Below the pieces are notes generated by a model that had not been told where the DNA came from, made no database searches, and saw nothing but the letters and a program-made list of their open reading frames with translations. From Azohydromonas australica DSM 1124 (GTDB lineage: Bacteria > Pseudomonadota > Gammaproteobacteria > Burkholderiales > Burkholderiaceae_C), in contig NZ_AUMO01000049.1 in the NCBI RefSeq assembly GCF_000430725.1, positions 45,659 to 109,658 of the forward strand: a stretch of 64,000 bases of DNA, written 5' to 3'. A program made the translations under genes and the position numbers. Shown here piece after piece: positions 54,329-63,483 of the stretch (position 1 is the first letter of the stretch; the number at the start of each line of letters is the position of its first letter).

Positions 54329-54348
54329 ATCCTGATCTGGATCAGGAT
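54329..54348. promoter_or_regulatory. Perfect palindrome with FNR/DNR-like core before the cupin gene
   Basis: ATCCTGATC-TG-GATCAGGAT is a perfect 20-bp palindrome ending 6 bp before the cupin start. Its core CTGAT-N4-ATCAG matches the FNR/ANR/DNR consensus TTGAT-N4-ATCAA at 8 of 10 positions. So close to the start, it could act as a repressor site or fold in the mRNA and cover the ribosome-binding site. Confidence 0.45.
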
Positions 54349-54354
54349 GGAGGC

Positions 54355-54933
54355 ATGAATACCTCCTCTTCAAGCCCCAGCCGGGCCACCTCCGCACAAG
54401 TTCCTGAAACCGCCGCGGACGCCGCTTCCACGGGGCCGAGCGCGAGCGCCCCGGCGTTGCAGGCCGACACCCGCGTCGCCTGGGTGGCCGCCGAGGCCCC
54501 CGAGCGCGCCAAGGCGTCGAACTATCCGCCGCCCTTCGCGGCGCTGATGGCCGGGCGCAGCAAGCGCCCGCTGGGCGACCTGTTCGGCTTGAGCAACTTC
54601 GGCGTCAACCTCACGACGCTGCAGCCCGGGGCCCAGTCCGCGCTGCGGCATGCCCACAGCCGGCAGGACGAGTTCATCTACATCCTGCAGGGCAACCCGA
54701 TGCTGCACACCGATGCCGGCGCAACGCCACTGGCGCCCGGCATGTGCGCGGGCTTCCGGGCCGGCAGCGGCGATGCGCACCACCTCGTCAACCCGGGTCC
54801 CGAGGAAGTGGTCTACCTGGAGATCGGCGACCGCAGCGCGGGCGACAGCGCCACCTACCCGGACGACGACCTGCGCGCCGAGAAAGTGGAAGGCGGCTGG
54901 CGCTTCCTTCACAAGGACGGCACGCCGTATTGA
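54355..54933 (+). CDS. Cupin-domain protein
   Basis: 192 residues. The first 45 residues are Ser/Ala/Thr-rich and probably disordered. The cupin barrel (about 70-165) shows motif 1 as LRHAHSRQDEFIYILQG (metal ligands His, His and Glu) and motif 2 as GSGDAHHLVNPGPE. The segment before the barrel (SNYPPPFAALMAGRSKRPLGDLFGL) is typical of small cupins of unknown role in proteobacteria. It is likely a metal-binding enzyme or sugar-related cupin. Confidence 0.8.
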   Translation: MNTSSSSPSRATSAQVPETAADAASTGPSASAPALQADTRVAWVAAEAPERAKASNYPPPFAALMAGRSKRPLGDLFGLSNFGVNLTTLQPGAQSALRHAHSRQDEFIYILQGNPMLHTDAGATPLAPGMCAGFRAGSGDAHHLVNPGPEEVVYLEIGDRSAGDSATYPDDDLRAEKVEGGWRFLHKDGTPY

Positions 54934-54968
54934 TGCATGCCGTCGGGCCGCTGGCGGCCCTGAACGGC

Positions 54969-54997
54969 ACCGCGGCGCCGGGATGCGGCGCCGCGGT
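54969..54997. terminator. Strong hairpin after the cupin gene
   Basis: ACCGCGGCGCC and GGCGCCGCGGT form a perfect 11-bp stem with a 7-base loop, 35 bp after the cupin stop. No T run follows, so termination would need Rho or the element stabilises the transcript. The gap 54934-55194 holds no gene. Confidence 0.5.
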
Positions 54998-55194
54998 CCT
55001 TGCCGGGGAAAGAAAAAGGGCGGCAGCCTGGGCTGCGCGGACCGAGGAAAAGCGGCAAGGAATAGTCGGAGGAGTCCACCCGGTCCGCGAGTCGCCCTGC
55101 AACTGGTGCGGGGCCGGCGCCGCGTCAGCGAGCGCCGTTGAAGACATGTTGCAGCCGAAGAATTAGGCGAGGCTTAGGAGACCCCCTCCCAGCG

Positions 55195-56079
55195 CTACGC
55201 CGTGCGTTCCCTGAAGCCCCGGACGGTCTCCAGCATGGCGGCCAGCAGCGGTGAGGGCTCACCGCGCAGGTAGAAGCAGTGCAGCTCCATGAAGGCCTCC
55301 ACGCGCGAGTGCAGCGGCCGGTAGGTGATGCCGGGGAAGCGCACGTTGCTCATCGAGTCCGGCACGAGGGTGACGCCCAGGCCCGCCGCGGCCAGCAGCG
55401 TGGCCGTGACGACGTCGCTGGCCGGCGGCGCCAGGCGCGGCTCGAAGCCATGCGCGCGGCACAGCTGCAGCGACATCGCCGCGATGGACGGCGACGTGCC
55501 GATGAGCATCGTCTCGTCGCGCAGCGCCGACACGTCCACGTGCTCCTGTGCCGCCAGCGGATGCCCTTCGGCCATGCCCAGCAGCAAGGGTTCGCGCGCA
55601 ACCAGTTCCACCTCGATGTCGCTTTCCTCCGGCAGCATGCGCTCGAACACCAGGTGCACCCGCCCCTGGCGCAGCGCTGGCAGCTGCGCCGGGGTCTGCG
55701 CGTAATGCAGCACCAGCTCCACGTCCGGGTGCCGGGCGCGGAAGGCTGAAAGCACCTCCGGCACCAGGCCGAACATCGCCGAGCCGTACACGCCCACGTC
55801 CAGGCGCCCGGCCTGGCCCAGTCCCGCGCGCTGCGCGCGCTCCGCCGCCTGCGACACCAGGGTGCGGATGTTCTGCGCGTCGCGCAGCAGCTCCTCACCG
55901 GCCTGCGTCAGCTCCATGCCGCGCGGCGTGCGCCTGAAGAGCTGCACGCCCAGTTCCGCTTCGAGCTGCTGGATCTGCCGCGTGAGCGGCGGCTGCGACA
56001 GGTGCAGCCGCTCCGCCGCCCGGCCCAGGTGCCGGGTCTCGGCCACGGCGATGAAGTAGTTCAGCTGCCTCAAGTCCAT
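55195..56079 (-). CDS. LysR-family regulator, CatR/BenM-like group
   Basis: 294 residues starting MDLRQLNYFIAVAETRHLGRAAERLHLSQPPLTRQI. The motif MDLRQLxYFIAVAE and the domain order are typical of the CatM/BenM/CbbR-like branch. Divergent from the GH3 gene with 138 bp between, which contains two dyads, so it probably controls the glycoside genes. Confidence 0.87.
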   Translation of the reverse strand: MDLRQLNYFIAVAETRHLGRAAERLHLSQPPLTRQIQQLEAELGVQLFRRTPRGMELTQAGEELLRDAQNIRTLVSQAAERAQRAGLGQAGRLDVGVYGSAMFGLVPEVLSAFRARHPDVELVLHYAQTPAQLPALRQGRVHLVFERMLPEESDIEVELVAREPLLLGMAEGHPLAAQEHVDVSALRDETMLIGTSPSIAAMSLQLCRAHGFEPRLAPPASDVVTATLLAAAGLGVTLVPDSMSNVRFPGITYRPLHSRVEAFMELHCFYLRGEPSPLLAAMLETVRGFRERTA

Positions 56080-56091
56080 CGGGTTGCCTCT

Positions 56092-56142
56092 TACCGAAAA
56101 GGTATCGGGTTGAAGAAATTTGGCATTGGACCTTAAGAGGTC
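56092..56142. promoter_or_regulatory. Two dyads in the LysR/GH3 gap
   Basis: TACC-GAAAA-GGTA (56092-56104), a T-N11-A type dyad, and GACCT-TAAG-AGGTC (56129-56142) lie in the divergent gap. Such paired sites suit a LysR tetramer binding two half-turn-phased positions. Assignment is by position. Confidence 0.4.
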
Positions 56143-56217
56143 GACTGTCGAGACTACGCACTCACCACAACGACGATCACGGGCGGCGCGGCAGCCGATC
56201 CGCTGACAGGAGACAAG

Positions 56218-58443
56218 ATGACGTTCCGTGCACCCTCACGCCTGCGCCCCGTGTCCGGCGCCTGCGCGCTCACCCTGGCCACCCTGGCGCTGGGCGGCTG
56301 CTTCGGCGGCGACGACGGCGCGCCCGCGCTGGAGCAGCCCGCCATCGGCGTGCGCAGCAAGGCCAAGCTGGTCAAGGACGGCTACGAGTTCCGCGACGCC
56401 AACGGCAACGGCCAGCTCGACCCCTATGAGGACTGGCGCCTCCCGGCCGAGGCCCGCGTGGCCGACCTGCTGCCGCGCATGACGCTGCAGCAGAAGGCCG
56501 GGATGATGCTCATCGACACGCTCAACGCCGGCTGCGCCGGCACCGTCGAGGGCACGCAGGCCGCCAATTTCGTGCAGGCGCAAAAGATGACGCGCTTCAT
56601 CCTGCGCAACGTCGCCAACGCCACGCCCAGCCCCTGCACGGGCACGCCGGGCCGCGGCGGCTTCACCGTCACGCCGCGCCAGCTCGCCGAGTTCCAGAAC
56701 GCCGTGCAGGCCCTGGCCGAGACCGAGCCGCTGGGCATCCCGGCGCTGTTCAAGGACAACGCGCGCAACCACTACAACAGCGACCCGCGCTTCGGCATCT
56801 CCGGCAGCGCCGGCGCCTTCACGGAGTTCCCGCGCGAGGCCGGCATCGCCGCGGCCGCACTGGGCACAGGCGATATGTCGCCGGTGCAGAAACTCACCGA
56901 GGTGATGGGCGCGGAGTGGCGCGCGGTGGGCCTGCGCGGCGCCTACGCCTACATGGCCGACCTGGCCACCGAGCCGCGCTGGTACCGCGTGTCGGAGACC
57001 TTCACCGAGAACGCGGACCTCAACGCCAACATCATGACCGCGCTGGTGCAGGGCCTGCAGGGCGGGCCGGTGAGCACCAAGACGGCCGTGGCGCTGACCA
57101 TGAAGCACTTCCCCGGCGGCGGGCCGCAGGAGCAGGGGCTGGACCCGCACTACTCCTTCGGCAAGAACCAGATCTACCCGGGCGGCAACTTCGGCTACCA
57201 CCTCAAGCCCTTCATGGCCGCCATCAACGCGGGCGTGTCGTCGATCATGCCGTACTACGGCGTGCCCATCAGCGTGACCTACGAGGGCGTGACCTACGAC
57301 CAGACCGGCTTCGCGTTCAGCAAGCAGATCGTCACGGACCTGCTGCGCGGCAAGCTGGGCTTCCAGGGCTACGTCAACTCCGACACCGGCATCATCAACG
57401 ACCGCGCCTGGGGCCTGGAAGGCAAGACCGTGCCGGAGCGCGCCGCCGCGGCCATCAACGGCGGCACCGACGTGCTCTCGGGCTTCAACAGCAACCAGAC
57501 CATCACGGACCTGGTGGCCGCCGGGCTGGTGAGCAGCGCGCGCGTGGACGAGGCGGCGCGTCGGCTGCTTACGGAGCAGTTCAAGCTGGGCCTGTTCGAG
57601 AACCCCTACGTGGACTCGGCGCAGGTGGACGCCGTCATCGGCAGCGATGCCAACCGCGCCAAGGGCCTGGAGGTGCAGAAGCAGTCCATCGTGCTGCTGC
57701 AGAACGGCGACACCGGCACAGGCGCGAAGCTGCTGCCGCTGGCCGCGGGCAAGCGCGTCTACACCATGGGCATGGGCAAGGCCGACGTGGAGAAGTACGG
57801 CTACCTTGTCACGGACGGCAACTACACCACGCCCGGCGCGCGGCCCAGCGCCACGGGCCACGATGCGGCCGTGATCCGCGTGCAGGTCAGCAACCCCGCC
57901 GCCGTCACGGCCGGCTACCGCACCAAGGGCGCCACCACCGGCGCCGACCCGAGCAAGCTCAATCCGCGCACGGGCAAGGTGTGGGGTGCCGAGGACAGCT
58001 GCATCCTGTTCCCGGCCCTGAACCCGAGCTGCGTGGACGATGGGGGCCTGATCTACGGCGGCGCCTTCCCCTGGGAGGCGAACAACCTCTCGTTCACGAC
58101 CATGGCGGCCTCGCAGTCGTGGCAGGTCACGCCCTCGCTGGCGGACATCCAGGCGGTGATGAACGAGGTGGGCGCGAAGAACACGGTGCTGGCGATCTAC
58201 TTCCGCCAGCCCTACGTGCTGGATGACGCCAGCGGGCTGAAGAACGCCGGCGCCCTCGTGGGCACCTTCGGCGTCAGCGACGTGGCGCTGCTGGAAGTGC
58301 TCAGCGGCAAGTTCAAGCCGCAGGGCAAGCTGCCGTTCGCGCTGGCCAACAAGCTGGAAGCGGTGGTGAACAACCAGCCCGACGTGCCCGGCTACCCGGC
58401 CGCCGACACGCTCTATCCCTACGGCTACGGCCTGGGCTACTGA
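56218..58443 (+). CDS. GH3-family glycosidase lipoprotein (beta-glucosidase type)
   Basis: 741 residues. Lipobox LALGGC marks a lipoprotein signal (Cys about 28). DANGNGQLDPYEDW resembles a calcium loop. GH3 N-domain with KDNARNHYN and KHFPGGGPQEQGLDPH, and the nucleophile Asp389 in GFQGYVNSDTG. The second GH3 domain follows, ending in YPYGYGLGY. GH3 enzymes remove beta-linked glucose, xylose or related sugars from ends of chains. As an outer-membrane or periplasmic lipoprotein it acts outside the cytoplasm. The ATG follows AGGAGAC. A GH2 gene is next. Confidence 0.9.
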   Translation: MTFRAPSRLRPVSGACALTLATLALGGCFGGDDGAPALEQPAIGVRSKAKLVKDGYEFRDANGNGQLDPYEDWRLPAEARVADLLPRMTLQQKAGMMLIDTLNAGCAGTVEGTQAANFVQAQKMTRFILRNVANATPSPCTGTPGRGGFTVTPRQLAEFQNAVQALAETEPLGIPALFKDNARNHYNSDPRFGISGSAGAFTEFPREAGIAAAALGTGDMSPVQKLTEVMGAEWRAVGLRGAYAYMADLATEPRWYRVSETFTENADLNANIMTALVQGLQGGPVSTKTAVALTMKHFPGGGPQEQGLDPHYSFGKNQIYPGGNFGYHLKPFMAAINAGVSSIMPYYGVPISVTYEGVTYDQTGFAFSKQIVTDLLRGKLGFQGYVNSDTGIINDRAWGLEGKTVPERAAAAINGGTDVLSGFNSNQTITDLVAAGLVSSARVDEAARRLLTEQFKLGLFENPYVDSAQVDAVIGSDANRAKGLEVQKQSIVLLQNGDTGTGAKLLPLAAGKRVYTMGMGKADVEKYGYLVTDGNYTTPGARPSATGHDAAVIRVQVSNPAAVTAGYRTKGATTGADPSKLNPRTGKVWGAEDSCILFPALNPSCVDDGGLIYGGAFPWEANNLSFTTMAASQSWQVTPSLADIQAVMNEVGAKNTVLAIYFRQPYVLDDASGLKNAGALVGTFGVSDVALLEVLSGKFKPQGKLPFALANKLEAVVNNQPDVPGYPAADTLYPYGYGLGY

Positions 58444-58480
58444 CCGTCCAGCCCCGCACGGCCCATCCCTGAATCCCTAC

Positions 58481-58520
58481 CCCGGTTGCCTGCAGGCAAC
58501 CGGGTGAGCCGAGCTCACCC
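58481..58520. promoter_or_regulatory. Two mutually exclusive hairpins between the GH3 and GH2 genes
   Basis: CCCGGTTGCC-TGCA-GGCAACCGGG (58481-58504) is a perfect palindrome; GGGTGAGC-CGA-GCTCACCC (58502-58520) is a second perfect stem. They share GGG at 58502-58504, so both cannot fully form. The pair could act as an intercistronic stabiliser or switch. Confidence 0.5.
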
Positions 58521-58584
58521 CAAAAAAGAGCCGTCAACCCTGCGCCCGCTGCTGAACGGCCATCCGCATTGGAGACATGCCCCC

Positions 58585-61377
58585 ATGAAATCACTGTTCC
58601 CGTCCCGCAAGACCGTGGTTGCCGCCGCGGTGTCCGCCTGCCTTGCCGCGCTTCTCGCTGCGTGTGGCGGCAGTGATGGTGACACGGCGCCCACGTCCGG
58701 CGGGACCGCGAGCGTTGCGGAAGTTCGTTCCACGACGCTGCTGGACAAGAAGGATTGGCGCTTCATCCAGGACGACAACCTCACCGACGCCGCGGCGCTG
58801 AGCGCCAGCACAGCTGCGTGGTCCACCGTCAACCTGCCCCACTCGTGGAACGAGAAGGATGCCGCCCGCACCGACCAGACCTCCCCGACCAGCGTGGACT
58901 ACAAGCGCGGCCAGGGCTGGTACCGCCTGGAGTTCGATGCCCCCGCCGGCGGCGCCACGCAGTGGCTGCAGTTCGACGGCGCCAGCATCGTGGCCGACGT
59001 GTGGCTCAACGGCGAGAAGCTCGGCCAGCACAAGGGCGCCTTCACGGCGTTCCGTTTCGACGTCACGGGCAAGCTCAAGAGCGGCCAGAAGAACGTGCTG
59101 CTGGTGAAGACCGACAACAGCGCGCCCACTTCCGACACGGCCCTCACGGCCATCGCACCATTGAGCGGTGACTTCAACATGGCGGGCGGCCTCTACCGCA
59201 GCGTGTCGCTGGTCACGACGCCCAACCCGGTGCACTTCGCGCTGGACGATCTGGGCAGCTCCGGCATCTTCGCCCGCACCACCGCGCTCACCGAGGGCAG
59301 CGCCTCGGTGAACGTCCGCGCCAAGCTGAAGAACGGCACCCAGGCGGACGCCACCTACACCGTCAAGGCAACACTGCTGGAAGCCGACGGCAAGACCGTC
59401 AAGAGCACGGCGCAGCGCAACTTCGCGGTGAAGGCCGGGGCACAGGTCGATACCGAGCAGGACATGGCCGTGGCCCAGCCGCACCTGTGGCAAGGTGTGG
59501 CGGATCCGTACCTGTACAAGCTGGTCGTGGAGATTCAGGACGCCGGCGGCACCACGATCGACAAGGTCGTGCATGACTTCGGCATCCGCATGATGAGCTT
59601 TGACGTCAACAAGGGATTCTTCCTCAACGGCAAGGCCGTTGCCCTGCGCGGCGTCAACATGCACCAGGACTTCCTAGGCAAGGCATGGGCCATCGGCACG
59701 GAAGACACCGACTTGTCGATGGAGCTCATCAAGGAGATCGGGGCCAACACGCTGCGCCTGGCGCACTACCCGCACGCTTCGTACACGTACCAGCAGGCCG
59801 ACAAGCTGGGCCTGGTGGTCATGGCGGAAGTTCCATTCGTCAACGGCAGCACCCTGAGCATTCGCAATGCCAATGGCAGCGTGACTTGCTCCAACGCCGA
59901 TCCGGAGACGACCGGGTTCAGCGCCAACGCACGTCAGCAGTTGCAGGAGCTGATCCGCCAGCAATACAACCATGCCTCCATCGGCCTGTGGTCCATCGGC
60001 AACGAGATGACCACCAACGGTGCGGGCTGCGGCCAGACCGATGCCAACAACAACGTCCAGCCGCTGCTGCGCTCGCTGCAGACGGTGGCCAAGAACGAGG
60101 ACCCTGGGCGCCTGACGACGCTGGCGCAGGAGATCACCCGTAACGGCGACACCATCCTGCCGTCGCCGATCTCGGTCGGCTCGATCGCTGACAGCTTCAG
60201 CGTCAACCGCTATTTCCTCTGGTACTACGGCACGGACCCGGCTCAATTCGGACAGCACCTGGACGAGTTGCACGCGCAATACCCCACTAAGCCGCTGGGC
60301 GTGAGCGAGTACGGCGCCGGTGCAGCACTGGCGCACCACACCGACAATTCGCTGGGCGGACGGGTGTGCTCACGTGACGCCACGCGCTCGGCGCGGATCT
60401 GCTACCAGCCCGAGGAGTACGCCAACTACGTGCACGAGCAGGACTACGCGACGCTGCAGAGCAAGCCTTACATCTACGGCACCTATGTCTGGAACATGTT
60501 CGACTTCGGCTCGGGCATCCGTCACGAGGGCGACATCGGCGCGACCAACACCAAGGGTCTGGTGACCTTCGACCGGCGCACCAAGAAGGACGCGTTCTTC
60601 TTCTACAAGGCCCACTGGAGCGCCGAGCCGTTGACCTACCTGACCGGACGCCGCTACACGGAACGCGCCTACCCGGTGGCCGACGTCAAGGTGTACAGCA
60701 ACGGCGACTCGGTGACGCTCAAGGTCAACGGCACCGCGGTCGGCACGCTTAGCCGCGCGCAGTGCGCGAACATGGTGTGCGAGTTCAAGGGCGTGACGCT
60801 GAAGGCGGGCGCCAACAGCGTGGTGGCCGAAGGCTCGCACGGTGGGCAGACGATCAGCGACGGCGCCACCTGGAACCTGGCCACGGACAACGCCACCAAC
60901 CTGTTCATCGCCGCGGGCCAGCTGACCACGGGCTTCGTGTCCAACGATGCGCTGCTGGGCAGCCACCGCTACGGCTCGGACAACTTCTTCACCGGCGGCA
61001 CGCCGGTCACGCTGGGCGCGACCACGGTCATCCAGGGCCTGGGCAGCACCGCGGTGCCGGAAACCGGTCGGGTCTGGGACGCGTACCGCGAGGGCAGCAG
61101 CTTCAGCTACGAAGTGCCGCTGGCCAACGGCAACTACACCGTGACCCTGGGCTTCCTGGAGCCCACCGCCACGGCGGCCGGCGCGCGCGTGCTCAACGTG
61201 GACGCCAACGGCGTGAACGTGGTGTCGGGGCTCGACGTCTTCGCCAAGGCCGGCGGGCGCAACGCGGCCACCACGGCCAGCTTCCCGGTGGCGGTGACGG
61301 CCGGCAAGCTCAAGCTCGACTTCAAGGGCAACGTGGGCAACGCCATCGTCTCGAACATCGCGGTGGTGAAGCAGTAA
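58585..61377 (+). CDS. GH2-family glycosidase lipoprotein with C-terminal malectin-like domain
   Basis: 930 residues. Lipobox LLAAC near residue 24. Sugar-binding and immunoglobulin-like GH2 domains precede the barrel; acid/base Glu474 in SIGNEM and nucleophile Glu575 in GVSEYGAG. N655-T-K657 in GATNTKGLVTFDRR corresponds to the N-x-K motif that in beta-glucuronidases contacts the carboxylate, but NxKG also occurs in other GH2 enzymes. The last 150 residues form a malectin-like carbohydrate-binding domain. Linked to uronate dehydrogenase and a TRAP carrier, a glucuronidase or galacturonidase role is favoured. The ATG at 58585 follows GGAGACATG. Confidence 0.85.
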   Translation: MKSLFPSRKTVVAAAVSACLAALLAACGGSDGDTAPTSGGTASVAEVRSTTLLDKKDWRFIQDDNLTDAAALSASTAAWSTVNLPHSWNEKDAARTDQTSPTSVDYKRGQGWYRLEFDAPAGGATQWLQFDGASIVADVWLNGEKLGQHKGAFTAFRFDVTGKLKSGQKNVLLVKTDNSAPTSDTALTAIAPLSGDFNMAGGLYRSVSLVTTPNPVHFALDDLGSSGIFARTTALTEGSASVNVRAKLKNGTQADATYTVKATLLEADGKTVKSTAQRNFAVKAGAQVDTEQDMAVAQPHLWQGVADPYLYKLVVEIQDAGGTTIDKVVHDFGIRMMSFDVNKGFFLNGKAVALRGVNMHQDFLGKAWAIGTEDTDLSMELIKEIGANTLRLAHYPHASYTYQQADKLGLVVMAEVPFVNGSTLSIRNANGSVTCSNADPETTGFSANARQQLQELIRQQYNHASIGLWSIGNEMTTNGAGCGQTDANNNVQPLLRSLQTVAKNEDPGRLTTLAQEITRNGDTILPSPISVGSIADSFSVNRYFLWYYGTDPAQFGQHLDELHAQYPTKPLGVSEYGAGAALAHHTDNSLGGRVCSRDATRSARICYQPEEYANYVHEQDYATLQSKPYIYGTYVWNMFDFGSGIRHEGDIGATNTKGLVTFDRRTKKDAFFFYKAHWSAEPLTYLTGRRYTERAYPVADVKVYSNGDSVTLKVNGTAVGTLSRAQCANMVCEFKGVTLKAGANSVVAEGSHGGQTISDGATWNLATDNATNLFIAAGQLTTGFVSNDALLGSHRYGSDNFFTGGTPVTLGATTVIQGLGSTAVPETGRVWDAYREGSSFSYEVPLANGNYTVTLGFLEPTATAAGARVLNVDANGVNVVSGLDVFAKAGGRNAATTASFPVAVTAGKLKLDFKGNVGNAIVSNIAVVKQ

Positions 61378-61511
61378 CGCCGATCCCAAACATCCCCACA
61401 GCCGCCTGAACTGCCGGCTACCCGGGCGTCGTGCCTGCAACCCGGCGGCCTTTCTCGGCGGCCGGGCGGGCCACGCCCACCCTTCGAATCTCCAGCCCAT
61501 CCGCGACCACC

Positions 61512-62342
61512 ATGCTGCCTGACCCCTTCTCCCCTATCCGCTTCAACCGCCTGCTGCTCACCGGCGCGGCCGGCAACCTCGGCCGCGAGCTGCGCCCGCG
61601 CCTGCGCCGCTACTGCGACACGCTGCGGCTGAGCCACCGCCGCGACTTCGGCCCCGCCGAAGCAGGCGAGGAGATCGTGCTGGCGCACCTGGAGAACAAG
61701 GCCGCCATGCACACGCTGCTCGAAGGCGTGGACGCGGTGGTGCACATGGGCGGCGTCTCCACCGAGCAGCCCTGGCAGCCGATCCTGGAGGCCAACATCG
61801 TCGGCGCCTACAACCTCTACGAGGCGGCCCGCCACCACCGCGTGCGGCGCATCGTGTTCGCCAGCTCCAACCACGTCACCGGCTTCTACCGGCAGGACCA
61901 GGTGATCAGCCCGCGCGACCCGGCCCGCCCGGACGGCCTCTACGGCCTGTCCAAGGCCTTCGGCGAGGACCTGGCGCAGCTCTACTACGACCGCTTCGGC
62001 ATCGAGACCGTGAGCCTGCGCATCGGCTCCAGCTACGCCGAGCCCAAGGACCGCCGCATGCTCGCCACCTGGCTGAGCTTCGACGACCTGGAGCGGCTGG
62101 TGGTGGCTGCGCTCACCGCCCCGGTGGTCGGCCACAGCGTCATCTACGGCGTCTCCGACAACGCCACCACCTGGTGGGACAACTCGCCGGCGCGCCACGT
62201 CGGCTACCGGCCCCAGGACAGCTCCGACACCTTCCGCGCCGCCGTGGAGGCGCGGCAGCCGCGCATCGACCTGGACGACCCCGCCACGCGCTACCAGGGC
62301 GGCGCCTTCGTGCGCACCGGCCCGTTCGAGGACAAGGCCTGA
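61512..62342 (+). CDS. udh: Uronate dehydrogenase
   Basis: 276 residues, short-chain/epimerase fold. NAD site [31 protein letters not shown], catalytic YGLSK and the Udh-specific segments [14 protein letters not shown] and [12 protein letters not shown] closely follow characterised uronate dehydrogenases. It oxidises D-glucuronate or D-galacturonate at C1 to the aldaro-lactone with NAD. The start at 61512 is preferred over an open frame to 61431 because homology begins there. The solute receptor gene starts 47 bp later. Confidence 0.92.
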   Translation: MLPDPFSPIRFNRLLLTGAAGNLGRELRPRLRRYCDTLRLSHRRDFGPAEAGEEIVLAHLENKAAMHTLLEGVDAVVHMGGVSTEQPWQPILEANIVGAYNLYEAARHHRVRRIVFASSNHVTGFYRQDQVISPRDPARPDGLYGLSKAFGEDLAQLYYDRFGIETVSLRIGSSYAEPKDRRMLATWLSFDDLERLVVAALTAPVVGHSVIYGVSDNATTWWDNSPARHVGYRPQDSSDTFRAAVEARQPRIDLDDPATRYQGGAFVRTGPFEDKA

Positions 62343-62389
62343 GCAGCAAGCTCTTTTCGCCACACACCAACTTCAACCGGAGACAAACC

Positions 62390-63355
62390 ATGATCAAGCA
62401 AATCGCCCTGGCCGCAGCCGCCGCGCTGGCCGCCCTCACCGTGCAGGCCAAGGAGTTCCGCTCGGCCGACGTGCACAACAGCGACGACTACCCCACCGTC
62501 GCGGCCGTGAAGCACATGAGCCAGGTGCTCGAACAGAAGAGTGGCGGCAGGTACAAGATCAAGGTCTTCAACAAGAGCGCCCTGGGCACCGAGAAGGAGA
62601 CACTGGACCAGCTCAAGATCGGCGCGCTGGAGATGAACCGCGTCAACATCTCGTCGCTGAACTCCATGTGCCCGAAGTCGCTGGTGCCCACGCTGCCCTT
62701 CCTGTTCAACAGCGTCGAGCACATGCACCAGGTGCTCGACGGCCCGGTGGGCGAGGAAATTCTCAAGGGCTGCGAGCACGAGGGCCTGGTGGGCCTGGCC
62801 TTCTACGACAGCGGCGCGCGCAGCATCTATGCCAAGAAGCCCGTGCGCAGCCTGGCCGACGCCAAGGGCATGAAGATCCGCGTGCAACCTTCGGACGTCT
62901 GGGTGGCCGTGGCCTCCGCGATGGGTGCCAACGCCACGCCCATGCCCTACGGCGAGGTCTACACCGCGCTCAAGACGGGCATCATCGACGCGGCCGAGAA
63001 CAACGTCCCGTCCTTCGACACCTCCAAGCACTATGAGGCGGTGAAGGTGTTCTCGCGCACCGAGCACTCGATGGCGCCCGAGGTGCTGCTGATCAGCAAG
63101 GCGGTGTTCGACAAGATGCCCAAGGCCGACCAGGACCTGTTCCGCGCCGCGGCGAAGGAGTCCGCGGCCTTCCAGCGCCAGAAGTGGGCGGAGCAGGAAG
63201 CCAAGTCGCTGGCCACCATCAAGGCCGCCGGCGTGCAGATCGTGGACAACGTGGACAAGGCCTCGTTCCAGGCCGCCATGCAGCCGGTGTACGCCAAGTT
63301 CGTGACCACGCCGGACCTGCAGCGGCTGGTGAAGGCGGCGCAGGACGCCAGGTAA
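62390..63355 (+). CDS. dctP: TRAP transporter solute-binding protein (DctP family)
   Basis: 321 residues with signal peptide [22 protein letters not shown]. DctP family pattern: [23 protein letters not shown] carries the arginine that pairs with the substrate carboxylate, and [20 protein letters not shown]. Binds an organic acid in the periplasm and delivers it to the DctQM membrane part. Following udh, a hexuronate is the likely ligand. A GGAGACAAACC ribosome site precedes the ATG. Confidence 0.93.
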   Translation: MIKQIALAAAAALAALTVQAKEFRSADVHNSDDYPTVAAVKHMSQVLEQKSGGRYKIKVFNKSALGTEKETLDQLKIGALEMNRVNISSLNSMCPKSLVPTLPFLFNSVEHMHQVLDGPVGEEILKGCEHEGLVGLAFYDSGARSIYAKKPVRSLADAKGMKIRVQPSDVWVAVASAMGANATPMPYGEVYTALKTGIIDAAENNVPSFDTSKHYEAVKVFSRTEHSMAPEVLLISKAVFDKMPKADQDLFRAAAKESAAFQRQKWAEQEAKSLATIKAAGVQIVDNVDKASFQAAMQPVYAKFVTTPDLQRLVKAAQDAR

Positions 63356-63483
63356 GCCGTCCACCGGCGGCGCCCGCCGCGCCGCCGCTTGTTGCATGAA
63401 CGAGCGTCATGCCCTCGGGAGAGGGTGTGACGAGCCTTGTCGCGCGCGTGCCGCATGCAGCGCGCGCCCTCCCGGAGCCCTCC

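Noticed and set aside
61431..61511. An extended N-terminus for uronate dehydrogenase.
   Set aside because: The extra 27 residues (MPATRRPFSAAGRAT and onward) do not resemble the family or a signal peptide; homology starts shortly after the ATG at 61512.
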